This document shows, one piece after another, positions 8,262 to 15,610 of a stretch of DNA of 38,102 bases. The stretch spans positions 1 to 38,102 of the forward strand of contig NZ_JASLDS010000069.1 of assembly GCF_030151385.1 (NCBI RefSeq), given 5' to 3'. Position 1 is the stretch's first letter. Each line of letters starts with the position of its first letter. The DNA is from Soonwooa sp. GTDB lineage: Bacteria > Bacteroidota > Bacteroidia > Flavobacteriales > Weeksellaceae. The notes beneath the pieces are model-generated. The model searched no databases. It was not told where the DNA came from and worked only from the letters and a program-made list of their open reading frames with translations. A program made the translations under genes and the position numbers.

Positions 8262-8849
8262 ATGAATGAAAAGAATCTATACATAATCGCAGGTTGCAAC
8301 GGAGCTGGAAAAACAACAGCTTCTTTTACGATTTTACCTGAGATTTTAGATTGTAAAGAATTTGTAAATGCAGATGAAATCGCAAAGGGTCTATCTCCTT
8401 TCCAACCAGAAAAAGTAGCATTTGAAGCAGGTAGAATAATGTTGAATCGAATTGATGAATTGTTCAAGAATCAAGAGAATTTTGCGTTTGAAACAACTTT
8501 AGCAACAAAAACATATAAACAGAAAGTTAAGTTTGCTAAAGAAAATGATTACAATACTACTCTACTTTTCTTTTGGCTTAGAAATTCTGATTTAGCAAAA
8601 GAACGTGTTAAAACTCGAGTAAAAGAAGGCGGTCACAATATTCCAACTGATGTAATTGAAAGAAGATACATTAACGGAATTAAAAATTTGTTTGATATTT
8701 ATTTACAAATTGTCGACCAAGTTTTGATATTTGATAATTCTGAGGGAAAACCAATTTTAATTGCAGAGAAAAATTTTGGAGAAGAAATTGTAATTCATAA
8801 CTTAGAGAAGTTTAATGATTTAAAAAGTTATTATGACAAAAGAAGCTAA
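8262..8849 (+). CDS. Zeta-toxin-family P-loop kinase (cassette 6)
   Basis: 195 residues. Walker A GCNGAGKT at 11-18 right after the first strand (YIIA), then an acidic DEIAKGLSP segment and ENFAFETTLA, the pattern of zeta/AAA kinases in which the residue after Walker A region binds the substrate sugar. Zeta toxins phosphorylate UDP-N-acetylglucosamine and block wall synthesis; in Bacteroidota many relatives exist whose targets are unproven. Its last 17 bases overlap the small gene at 8833, a translational-coupling arrangement common in toxin-antitoxin pairs. Alone with that small gene in the cassette. Confidence 0.85.
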   Translation: MNEKNLYIIAGCNGAGKTTASFTILPEILDCKEFVNADEIAKGLSPFQPEKVAFEAGRIMLNRIDELFKNQENFAFETTLATKTYKQKVKFAKENDYNTTLLFFWLRNSDLAKERVKTRVKEGGHNIPTDVIERRYINGIKNLFDIYLQIVDQVLIFDNSEGKPILIAEKNFGEEIVIHNLEKFNDLKSYYDKRS

Positions 8850-8979
8850 AAATATTAGAAAAACGAAAATCTTAAAAGGACTTGAAAAAGCGTATGAAAA
8901 AATGCTTGAGTTCAAGAAGGAAAAGAATAGCGAAATAGTAATTATTCGAGAGGATAAGATTGTTAAAATAAAGCCATAG
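8833..8979 (+). CDS. 48-aa basic protein overlapping the zeta-toxin gene, possible antitoxin
   Basis: ATG 8833 lies within the last codons of the zeta gene, in another frame; TAG at 8977-8979. The product is short, Lys-rich and predicted helical in its first two-thirds (NIRKTKILKGLEKAYEKML), then a short beta-like tail (EIVIIREDKIVKIKP). No family is recognised. Overlap with a toxin gene and sharing a two-gene cassette suggest an antitoxin or partner; this is inference. Confidence 0.65.
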   Translation: MTKEAKNIRKTKILKGLEKAYEKMLEFKKEKNSEIVIIREDKIVKIKP

Positions 8980-8989
8980 TACGCACTGC

Positions 8990-9182
8990 AGTTAACATTG
9001 TATTGGCAAAACGCGGGGTTAAATGTATAATAGAAAAAGTTGCGAAATTTATCCGCCGCTGCTTTTCATATTGTTTTTTTCTTTAATTTAGACAATCTGA
9101 AAAAGCATCGGCTCCGCTTGGTCTGAACTTGAACATTCGTTCAAATTAAGCCCGCACTTCGCCAATACTTTTTCCGTTATTT
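8990..9182 (+). repeat. attC-like spacer element G (193 bp)
   Basis: From AGTTAAC (8990-8996) to GTTATTT (9176-9182). The flank and end CGCACTGCAGTTAAC (8982-8996) match the reverse complement of the cassette 6 start (8181-8195) at 12 of 15 bases. Confidence 0.92.
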
Positions 9183-9240
9183 GCAATATTTTCGGAACTC
9201 CACGGATAAACATAATAAGAAATTTTAGAAATAATATTTG

Positions 9241-9248
9241 TATCTTTG
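9241..9248 (+). promoter_or_regulatory. -7 promoter element TATCTTTG
   Basis: Same octamer as at the fic promoter. It ends seven bases before ATG 9256, so the message is probably leaderless. Confidence 0.55.
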
Positions 9249-9255
9249 TGTCATT

Positions 9256-9405
9256 ATGAAAACGAAAGAATTAAAAAAAGATATTATTTTAAAATCTGTA
9301 GCCAAAATGGTTGCGGATAAAGAGTATGTCCGTTCATATATCAAGGGAAAAACTTCAATTCAATCATTAACAAAAAAAGGAATTAAGTTTGCAAAACCAT
9401 TATAA
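9256..9405 (+). CDS. 49-aa basic protein upstream of DUF6169-like gene
   Basis: Short Lys-rich protein (MKTKELKKDIILKSV...) predicted mostly helical, ending KKGIKFAKPL. No family is recognised. Its stop overlaps the start of the next gene by 17 bases, the same tight small-gene/larger-gene layout as the zeta pair but in the reverse order. The start is the ATG right after the promoter octamer. Confidence 0.65.
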   Translation: MKTKELKKDIILKSVAKMVADKEYVRSYIKGKTSIQSLTKKGIKFAKPL

Positions 9406-9885
9406 TTATGTTTTTGATGACATAACGAACACTTACAATTTTACAACTAAAAATAGTATTCTTTATCGTGTGGCATTCATTGTGGATGAGACATTTTCAG
9501 CTATTTCAGGAGAAGAAATCCCTAACATTTTCCAAATTATAGCGAAAAAGCAAGTGATGAAGTTGAACCTTATGACTCAAAAGTATCTAAAACAATAGAA
9601 AATATTATAGAACGTTTTTTCATAAAAATTGAGAATTCCTTGGTTTATGTTTGTTCTGATGAGGATGAAAAAGCAAAATTACGATATGATGTTTTTGAAA
9701 GATGGTATAAGAAGTCAGAATTCAGAAAAAATGTTATTAAGATTGATAATATATTGAATATCAATGTAACTTCAACCGAAACTCACAGGCTTTATACTTC
9801 GTTTATGTTTCATAAGAGTAATTCAAATTATGAAAAACTTTTAGAAATTTACTCAAGAATTGAAGAAGTATTAAATTCAAAATAA
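9389..9885 (+). pseudogene. DUF6169-like protein, frameshifted
   Basis: Two frames together encode one protein. The first (TTG 9389 on) reads NHYNYVFDDITNTYNF...SGEEIPNIFQIIA, then goes out of frame near 9543; the other frame continues EKASDEVEPYDSKVSKTIENIIE...YVCSDEDEKAKLRYDVFERW to TAA 9883-9885. Restoring one base near 9543 gives a continuous protein of about 165 residues that matches my recollection of the DUF6169 family. No catalytic motif or function is known to me. The lesion could be true decay or a sequencing error. Confidence 0.7.
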
Positions 9886-9891
9886 TACTGC

Positions 9892-10084
9892 AGTTAACAT
9901 TGTATTGGCAAAATGCGGGGTTAAATGTATAATAGAACGATTTGAGAAATTTAGCTGCCGCTGCTTTTCATATTGTTTTTTTTTATAATTTTGACAATCT
10001 GAAAAAGCATCGGCTTCGTTTGGTCTGAACTTGAACATTCGTTCAAATTAAGCCCGCACTTCGCCAATACTTTTTCCGTTAGCT
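9892..10084 (+). repeat. attC-like spacer element H (193 bp)
   Basis: From AGTTAAC (9892-9898) to GTTAGCT (10078-10084). The flank and end AATACTGCAGTTAAC (9884-9898) match the reverse complement of the cassette 7 start (9176-9190) at 12 of 15. Confidence 0.92.
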
Positions 10085-10120
10085 GTAGTAGTTCCCAAAA
10101 CACCATTTAAAAACATATTT

Positions 10121-10948
10121 ATGAAAGTATTTATTCTAATTTTTGTCCTTAGTTTTGGATTCGCTTCCGCTCAAACGCATCGCTTCATTTATGAATTTAA
10201 GTATAAAGTAAATCCAAAGCAAACTGAATTTAAAAAAGAAAATATGACTTTGGATGTTAATCCTGATAATGTCAAATTTTATAATTATCATTACGTTACA
10301 ATTGACTCAACCAATATTACCAAAGGGCAAAATAGCCAACTTTGGGATACTTCTACTCCTGTTGTTGTTAGAGTGAAAAACTCAAATACAAATAGTAATT
10401 ATACCTTAATCGACGATGTATTTGTTTATGATACTGAGGACAAAATTAATTGGAATCTTGAAAAAGAAACCAAAAATTTTGAGAATTATACTTTGCAAAA
10501 AGCAACAGCAACTTTTGGAGGAAGAAAATGGATTGCTTGGTTTTCGAAGGAAATAAATGTTTCGGAAGGTCCATATAAATTCAGAGGTTTACCTGGATTG
10601 ATTTTCCAAATATATGATGACAAAAACAATTTTGATTTTACCCTAGTTAAAAGTTTTAAACTGACTTCTACATATAAAACTCCTTTCATTGAAAGTTTTT
10701 ATGGTCAAAAACCAATAAAAACAACCCAGCAAAATATTGATAAAATGTTGATGAACGAGTATAATGATCCATATCACGAAACTCGCGAACAATTCAAAAA
10801 AAGTCCAAATACGACAATTAGTATTAATGGTGTTGATGTAAAAGATATTAGCCAATTTAAAGAATTGACAGAATCAAGACAAAAATTTATTCGTGAAAAC
10901 AATAATCCTATTGAAATTGATAAAGCTTTAAAATATCCAACAAACTAA
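10121..10948 (+). CDS. GLPGLI-family secreted protein (cassette 8)
   Basis: 275 residues with a clear signal peptide (KVFILIFVLSFGFASAQ, cleavage after about residue 18) and the family signature RGLPGLIFQI near residue 155, preceded by WIAWFSKEI and followed by DFTLVKSFKL. GLPGLI proteins are restricted to Bacteroidota and are exported; their function is unknown, though they are often found near TonB-dependent or secreted systems. Here it is alone in a cassette. ATG 10121 is followed at once by the signal peptide. Confidence 0.9.
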   Translation: MKVFILIFVLSFGFASAQTHRFIYEFKYKVNPKQTEFKKENMTLDVNPDNVKFYNYHYVTIDSTNITKGQNSQLWDTSTPVVVRVKNSNTNSNYTLIDDVFVYDTEDKINWNLEKETKNFENYTLQKATATFGGRKWIAWFSKEINVSEGPYKFRGLPGLIFQIYDDKNNFDFTLVKSFKLTSTYKTPFIESFYGQKPIKTTQQNIDKMLMNEYNDPYHETREQFKKSPNTTISINGVDVKDISQFKELTESRQKFIRENNNPIEIDKALKYPTN

Positions 10949-10958
10949 AAAACATTGC

Positions 10959-11152
10959 AGCTAGCATCGTACTTGTAAAATACGAGGTCTTATAATAATC
11001 GAAAGATTTGAAAAAATGCAGCCGTCTATTTATTTCCATTCTACTAAATTTTTGTAAGTTAGTTTCTTGGAAAAAAACATTGGCTACGTTTGTTAATTCT
11101 TGAACTTTTACTTCTATTAAAACTCACTTTGCCAATACTTTTTCCGTTATCT
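10959..11152 (+). repeat. attC-like spacer element I, diverged (194 bp)
   Basis: From AGCTAGC (10959-10965; AGC instead of AAC) to GTTATCT (11146-11152). The distal end TTTGCCAATACTTTTTCC is conserved; the first arm and inner stem have drifted (TTCTTGGAAAAAAACATTGGC). The flank TTGCAGCTAGC still matches the reverse complement of the cassette 8 start in 9 of 14 positions. Confidence 0.85.
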
Positions 11153-11162
11153 ACAATTGCAT

Positions 11163-11804
11163 ATGAACACTACACAAATTAGAGATTTAATAGAATTTGA
11201 GCTTAGAAAAAAAGAATGGGCAATTACTGAGCAGCTTTTGGAAATTCACAGCCCAATTTTCGAAAAAAAGAAACTAAAAATTGCTAAAATTCGTAAAAAT
11301 AGAAAGGAAATCATTGTTTATCTTCCTGTTGAAAACGAGAATTTCTATTTTGTATTTTTTATCAGTCGAAAAACTAACAAAATTGAAGGAATTAGTACAG
11401 AATCGTATATTTCGATTTATTTTAGGGCAACAACCGATAAACTAAGCTTTAAAGAGTTAAAGGAATTGACATCTTTAAAACCGTCAAATGGATGGAATAA
11501 AGGTGATTTGAGACATGGAAAAATAAAATATAAGTTCAGTTCATTTATTTTTGAACTAAATTCCGAACCTGATACTTTTGAAAATAAGCTGTCAAAACTA
11601 TTAAGGAAGTTATATAGTCACAAATCAGAAATAATGAAAATGAATAAGAAAGCATTTTGTATTATTCAAGTTTGGACAGAATTGCATAACGGAAATAATA
11701 TGATTGGAGGTACACATCTAAATTTGGAGCATATTAGTAAACTCCATTCATTGGGATTAGAAATCGATTTTGATCAATATATTTCTGGCAAAAAGTATAA
11801 ATAA
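11163..11804 (+). CDS. DUF4279-like protein (cassette 9)
   Basis: 213 residues from ATG 11163 (a TTG two codons upstream at 11157 is less likely). The C-terminal half resembles DUF4279: a strand-rich segment with GWNKGDLRHGK near residue 115, a helix (ENKLSKLLRKLYSHKSEIM), then CIIQVWTELHNG and a final GGTHLNLEHISKLHSLGLE with the sequence DFDQY, which is the family's usual ending. Function unknown; no signal peptide or membrane segment, so cytoplasmic. Family assignment is from memory of the pattern. Confidence 0.65.
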   Translation: MNTTQIRDLIEFELRKKEWAITEQLLEIHSPIFEKKKLKIAKIRKNRKEIIVYLPVENENFYFVFFISRKTNKIEGISTESYISIYFRATTDKLSFKELKELTSLKPSNGWNKGDLRHGKIKYKFSSFIFELNSEPDTFENKLSKLLRKLYSHKSEIMKMNKKAFCIIQVWTELHNGNNMIGGTHLNLEHISKLHSLGLEIDFDQYISGKKYK

Positions 11805-11816
11805 CAATTGCTACTG

Positions 11817-12010
11817 CAGATACATTGTATTGATGAAATGCAAGGTTCTGTCATAATCTAAAGATTTGAGAAAAATCTGTCACCCCTATTTTTCTATTCC
11901 TCAAAATTTTTGTAGGTTCGTTTCATGGAAAATAATCGGCTTCCTTTGGATGTTCTTGAACTTTTAGTTCTTGGAAAGTTAACACTTCCCTAATACTTTT
12001 TTCGTTAGCT
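11817..12010 (+). repeat. attC-like spacer element J, diverged subfamily (194 bp)
   Basis: From CAGATAC (11817-11823) to GTTAGCT (12004-12010). Together with K it forms a subfamily (TCATAATCTAAAGATTT; CCTCAAAATTTTTGTAGG). The small hairpin is present with different bases (GAACTTTTAGTTC). The cassette 9 ends still agree in AGATA-(A)C. Confidence 0.8.
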
Positions 12011-12044
12011 TGAATTATATCGATTTATCTTCAAATTAAAATAA

Positions 12045-12467
12045 ATGCATTCTACTAATTTGTATCTTGATATTGATGGAGTTATTCTAACTTCAAAAAA
12101 TACTAAACCAAGTAATAATTCTAAAGAGTTGTTAGAATATATAACTTGTAATTTTAATTGTTTCTGGCTTACTACCCACTGCAAAGGAGAAACAGATACT
12201 ACATTAAATTATCTTAATGAATATTTTGATAATGAAATAGTTGAACTTCTAAAAAAAATAAAACCAACAAACTGGACAACCTTAAAAACTGAAGGAATTG
12301 ATTTTAAAACAGATTTTATTTGGCTTGATGACTACCCTTTTGATTCCGAAAAAAAAGTTTTAAATGAAAATTTTTGCATTAATAAACTAATTGAAATAAA
12401 TCTAGACAGAGATAATGAACTTATAAATGTTATACAAAAGCTAAAAAACATGAAAGAAAAAAAGTGA
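12045..12467 (+). CDS. HAD-superfamily hydrolase, small (cassette 10)
   Basis: 140 residues. HAD motif I YLDIDGV with the nucleophile Asp 9 and general acid Asp 11; motif II FWLTTHC with Thr 43/44; motif III probably Lys 73 or Lys 81; motif IV FIWLDDYP with Asp 95/96 for Mg2+. There is little room for a cap domain, so it belongs to the minimal (capless) phosphatases. Substrate unknown. No membrane or signal sequence. ATG 12045 gives Asp 9 the usual distance from the N terminus. Confidence 0.82.
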   Translation: MHSTNLYLDIDGVILTSKNTKPSNNSKELLEYITCNFNCFWLTTHCKGETDTTLNYLNEYFDNEIVELLKKIKPTNWTTLKTEGIDFKTDFIWLDDYPFDSEKKVLNENFCINKLIEINLDRDNELINVIQKLKNMKEKK

Positions 12468-12479
12468 TAATCGTATTAT

Positions 12480-12674
12480 AGTAAGCACTTTGTTGGAAAA
12501 ATGTAAGGTTTTGTCATAATCTAAAGATTTTAGAAAATTCTGACACCACTACTTTTCCATTCCTCAAAATTTTTGTAGGTTCGTTTCATGGAAAAAATAT
12601 CGGCAACGTTTGGTCTTAAGCAGAAAATTCCTTCAAATTAAAACCATGCTTCGCCAATGCATTTCCGGTTGTAA
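12480..12674 (+). repeat. attC-like spacer element K, diverged subfamily (195 bp)
   Basis: From AGTAAGC (12480-12486; AGC instead of AAC) to GTTGTAA (12668-12674). The distal arm is CATGCTTCGCCAATGC, slightly changed, and the spacer is ATTTCCG. The complementarity of the cassette 10 ends is poor, in keeping with an old junction. Confidence 0.75.
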
Positions 12675-12684
12675 TAGTCTATTC

Positions 12685-12710
12685 TTCGGAAGCCATTTGT
12701 GACTATTTTT
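12685..12710 (+). promoter_or_regulatory. Shared upstream motif, copy 1 (before Crp/Fnr gene)
   Basis: TTCGGAA, one base, CCATTT, one base, TG, one base, CTATTT. The same arrangement recurs at 13326-13350 in front of the SDR gene, at nearly the same distance from the start codon (44 and 48 bases). It is probably a promoter/operator shared by the two genes. Confidence 0.6.
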
Positions 12711-12728
12711 TTATATCAAGTTATACTT

Positions 12729-13310
12729 ATGACCTTATCATATCACAATTTAATTGCACACATCTCATCGTATATTTCATTGAGTGAAATAGATATTGAA
12801 ACAATAAAAAGTTCTTTTGAAATTATTGAGGTTAAGAAGAATACATTATTGGAGGAAGAAAATAAACTCACAAAGTATCTTTATTTTATTGACAAAGGAT
12901 TTGTAAGAGTATTTTATGTAAAAGATGGCGAAGAACGTTCAACTCAAATTAATTGCCCTTCAAGATTTATAAGCTCTTATCAAAGTTTTATTATGCAAAC
13001 CAAAGCTTATGACAATGTTCAAAGCATTACAGATTGCGTTCTTTACAGAATCACGAAAGAGCAATTGGATGAACTAAGTGAAAAGGTGGAAAAATGGAAT
13101 TATTTTGGTGAAAAGATTTACGAGCAAGCTTTGGTTTTTAACGAAGAACGAACAAGGGATATGATTTTACTAACTGCCGAAGAACGCTATCTAAAACTGA
13201 TTAAAACGCAACCTGAAATCATAAAAAATGTTCCCTTACAATATATTGCATCCTATATTGGTATTAAACCCGAAAGTTTAAGTCGAATAAGAAAGCAACT
13301 AAATTTCTAA
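12729..13310 (+). CDS. Crp/Fnr-family transcriptional regulator (cassette 11)
   Basis: 193 residues from ATG 12729 (a GTG at 12699 would add ten residues but would place the start inside the conserved upstream motif). The N-terminal two-thirds is a cyclic-nucleotide-binding-type beta-roll (LLEEENKLTKYLYFIDKGFVRVFY, then FISSYQSFI); the C-terminal part is a winged helix with ERYLKLI...IASYIGIKPESLSRIRK as recognition region. Small Bacteroidota members of this group usually regulate a neighbouring oxidoreductase gene. The following SDR and the shared upstream motif fit this. The ligand is not predictable; the typical cAMP-binding residues are not evident. Confidence 0.88.
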   Translation: MTLSYHNLIAHISSYISLSEIDIETIKSSFEIIEVKKNTLLEEENKLTKYLYFIDKGFVRVFYVKDGEERSTQINCPSRFISSYQSFIMQTKAYDNVQSITDCVLYRITKEQLDELSEKVEKWNYFGEKIYEQALVFNEERTRDMILLTAEERYLKLIKTQPEIIKNVPLQYIASYIGIKPESLSRIRKQLNF

Positions 13311-13325
13311 CATTTGTTAAGTAGG

Positions 13326-13350
13326 TTCGGAATCCATTTTTGTCTATTTG
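13326..13350 (+). promoter_or_regulatory. Shared upstream motif, copy 2 (before SDR gene)
   Basis: Second copy of the motif at 12685-12710, with differences at three single positions (TTCGGAA-T-CCATTT-T-TG-T-CTATTT). It lies in the 63-base gap between the two genes of cassette 11. Confidence 0.6.
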
Positions 13351-13373
13351 TATGAAATTTAATACTATAAATA

Positions 13374-14162
13374 ATGACAAAATTCCTGTACAAAACTGCT
13401 TTAGTTACTGGCGCATCATCTGGCATTGGTAAAGCTTTTGCTTATGAACTTGCAAAAAAAGGTGTAAACCTTGTATTAACAGCTCGCTCGCAAAATAAAT
13501 TAGAAGAGATTAAAAACGATTTAAAATCAAAATACCAGATTGAGGTCACATATTTGGTGGCTGATTTATCCGATCCGAATGCAAGTCAAGCAATCTATGA
13601 TCAACTTTCTGAACTTCATATAAACATTGATTTATTAATAAATAATGCAGGTATAGGAAAATGGAGTAATTTTTTGGATCAAAGTATAAAAACGTACGAA
13701 GAAATGATTCAATTAAACATATCATCTTTGGTGAAATTGTGTCAACTTTTTATCCCTAATATGTTGAAAAATAAAAATGGCGGTATTATCAACATCGCTT
13801 CTACAGGAGCTTTACAACCCTGTCCTTATATTGCTGTTTATTGTGCAAGTAAAGCTTTTGTTCTCAATTTTTCGGAATCGCTTTATGGTGAATATTTGGA
13901 CAAAGGAATTACTGTAACCGCGATTTGCCCAGGAAATACAGAAACTGGTTTTCAAAAAGAAGCCAACGCCGATACTTCGGGAATGAGCTTTGAAACACCA
14001 GAAATGGTGGCAAAACAAAGCCTCGATGCATTAATTAAGAAGAAAAACAATAAAATCATTGGTTTTGGAAACAGAATGCAATCAATACTTCCAAGGTTGT
14101 TACCAAGGAAAACCGTTATCACTATCGTAAAAAATATGATGAATAAAAAGGTAAATAGCTAA
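13374..14162 (+). CDS. Short-chain dehydrogenase/reductase (SDR), classical type
   Basis: 262 residues. Rossmann nucleotide-binding TGASSGIG at 12-19, NNAG at 90-93, catalytic Ser 143 and Y-x-x-x-K at Tyr 156/Lys 160. An Arg after the second strand (TARS, Arg 38) suggests NADP(H) preference. It reduces or oxidises a carbonyl/alcohol; the substrate is unknown. The C-terminal region (RMQSILPRLLPRKTVITIVKNMM) is basic and amphipathic, as in members that associate with membranes. It is probably regulated by the Crp/Fnr protein upstream. Confidence 0.9.
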   Translation: MTKFLYKTALVTGASSGIGKAFAYELAKKGVNLVLTARSQNKLEEIKNDLKSKYQIEVTYLVADLSDPNASQAIYDQLSELHINIDLLINNAGIGKWSNFLDQSIKTYEEMIQLNISSLVKLCQLFIPNMLKNKNGGIINIASTGALQPCPYIAVYCASKAFVLNFSESLYGEYLDKGITVTAICPGNTETGFQKEANADTSGMSFETPEMVAKQSLDALIKKKNNKIIGFGNRMQSILPRLLPRKTVITIVKNMMNKKVNS

Positions 14163-14463
14163 TGTGCAGTGAACTAAATATTTAAACTACAAAGTAGAAA
14201 ATTAACATGATTATTTCTATATTAATATCAACGACAAATGTATTTGTTTTTGCCTTTCATTGAGAAGTAGTTAAGGAGGTGAAATGTTAAGTTAGGTGAG
14301 TAATATTGCGCCACAGCTACTTTTCATAAAGTATTTTTTCTTAATTTCGACCATCTGAAAAAGTATTGGGTGAGTTTTGTCGTTCTTGAACTTTTAGTTC
14401 TTCAAAAACTTATATTGTGCCAATACTTTTTCCATTACGCAACATTGATAACAAAGTTATTCT
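14163..14463. other. Non-coding stretch holding decayed spacer element L
   Basis: No gene. A TTAACATG at about 14201 may be the decayed AAC-type end; the recognisable remnant begins near 14306. The AAGGAGGTGAAATG at 14273-14286 looks like a Shine-Dalgarno/start pair but opens no useful frame. Confidence 0.6.
14200..14440 (+). repeat. attC-like spacer element L, decayed
   Basis: Recognisable parts are the inner stem (GCTACTTTTCAT against ATCTGAAAAAGTA), the small hairpin GAACTTTTAGTTC, and the distal end GTGCCAATACTTTTTCC, then ATTACGC (14434-14440; ATT instead of GTT). The first arm is hard to place and the left limit is approximate. Confidence 0.65.
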
Positions 14464-15423
14464 ATGAAAAAAACAATACTTACTTTTATTTTAATAATAT
14501 TTACTAATTGCGTCTATGCACAAGATTTGGAAAGTAATTTACCTAAAATAAATATCTCAGAGTCCGTAATAATTGGCAACTCAAAACAATATATAAACAT
14601 AAAAGGTAATGATGAAAAAAATCCAATTCTTCTAATTTTACATGGAGGACCTGGTAAATCATTATTGCCATTTGCGCCAGATTTTACAAATAAATTAATG
14701 AATGATTTTCTTGTTGTGAATTGGGATCAAAGAAACACAGGTGAAACGCTAAAATTAAATAAAACTGAAAATTCTATTGTATTACTACAATCTGATGCTT
14801 TAGAAGTTCTTCAATATTTAGAGAAAAAATACAATAAGAAGAAAATATTTTTACTGTCACATTCTTGGGGCTCTGTTATGGGGTTTGAACTTGCTTCCAA
14901 ACATCCAGAGTTAATCGCAGCCTACATTGCAGTAAGTCCAGTTATTGACGCAAATGAAAGCACCAAACTTTTTATGCGCGATTTAAAATCTTGGGCAAAC
15001 AAAACCAATAATGAACAAGCAATTAGAGAATTAAATGAAGTTAAGCTTCCTATCCAAACAAAGAATGATTTTTTTTACGCGCAAAAATGGCTTTTTATCC
15101 ATAATGGCGTTCAAGGAGTAAACACAGAAGATTTCAGAAATTCTTACTACAATTGGATGGATGAATGGTTCCCAATTTGGAAAGAAAATGCGAAAACAAA
15201 TGTACCTTCCTCCTATCCTACTATTAATTGTCCAATTTACTTTTTTATAGGAAGTAGTGATAATCAAAGTTATCATACTTTGGCAAACAAATATTATAAA
15301 GAGTTAAAATCAAAAAATAAAAAATTGTTTTGGTTTAGAAAATCTGGACATACAATTTTCAATACAGAGCCTCTAAAATTTCAAAAATTATTATTAAAAA
15401 TAAAAAATAAATATGTGCTCTAA
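14464..15423 (+). CDS. Exported alpha/beta hydrolase, proline-iminopeptidase-like (cassette 12)
   Basis: 319 residues. N-terminal signal peptide (LTFILIIFTNCVYAQ; the Cys could also be a lipobox). Oxyanion-hole motif HGGPG near residue 60, WDQRNTG as in prolyl iminopeptidases, nucleophile elbow SHSWGS (Ser near residue 138), acid in GSSD near residue 265 and His in SGHTIF near residue 299. The family cleaves peptide or ester bonds; the substrate is open. Its stop codon TAA (15421-15423) lies inside the AAC-type end of the next element. Confidence 0.85.
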   Translation: MKKTILTFILIIFTNCVYAQDLESNLPKINISESVIIGNSKQYINIKGNDEKNPILLILHGGPGKSLLPFAPDFTNKLMNDFLVVNWDQRNTGETLKLNKTENSIVLLQSDALEVLQYLEKKYNKKKIFLLSHSWGSVMGFELASKHPELIAAYIAVSPVIDANESTKLFMRDLKSWANKTNNEQAIRELNEVKLPIQTKNDFFYAQKWLFIHNGVQGVNTEDFRNSYYNWMDEWFPIWKENAKTNVPSSYPTINCPIYFFIGSSDNQSYHTLANKYYKELKSKNKKLFWFRKSGHTIFNTEPLKFQKLLLKIKNKYVL

Positions 15424-15610
15424 CATTGTGTTGACAAAATGTAGAGCAACATATAATACAACTAATATATTGTCATTTCGCACCTTTTGCCAATATTCTA
15501 CATGTTTTTTTGTGATACCAGTGAACTTTTCAATTTTACATTGATTTTCCTTAATTAAAACAATTTGAAAAAACATTGGCAATATTTTGTCATTTTTGAA
15601 CTTTCAATTT
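15418..15610 (+). repeat. attC-like spacer element M, decayed, last of the array
   Basis: Starts CTCTAACATTGTGTTGACAA, clearly the family's first arm, and later shows ATTTGAAAAAACATTGGC (second half of the inner stem) and TTTTTGAACTTTC. The distal arm and GTT end are not recognisable, so the right limit is approximate. No further cassette follows. Confidence 0.65.

Larger units (their letters stand above)
142..15610 (+). mobile_element. Integron-like array of about 12 gene cassettes, no integrase visible
   Basis: Every gene from 326 to 15423 is on the + strand, and one to two genes at a time are separated by copies of the same long foldable element. The junctions behave like integron G|TT crossovers: for each cassette, the first bases after the G of GTT are complementary to the last bases before the following AAC (for example 1098-1112 against 2137-2151, 14 of 15). 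Cassette limits by that rule are 312-1098, 1099-2331, 2332-3380, 3381-6973, 6974-8181, 8182-9176, 9177-10078, 10079-11146, 11147-12004, 12005-12668, 12669-14434 and 14435-about 15610. No tyrosine recombinase is encoded here; the array is cut on the left by the IS. What is seen is the repeat and the end complementarity; the integron interpretation is inference. Confidence 0.7.

Noticed and set aside
14273..14286. AAGGAGGTGAAATG as a ribosome site with a gene start
   Set aside because: The frame closes almost at once, and strong Shine-Dalgarno sites are unusual in this phylum.
142..15610. Spacer elements as a CRISPR array or as simple MITE insertions
   Set aside because: Spacing is gene-sized and irregular, and the repeats are 193 bp long with internal stems, so not CRISPR. 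A MITE would carry its terminal repeats within itself; here the matching ends belong to each cassette, not to each repeat.
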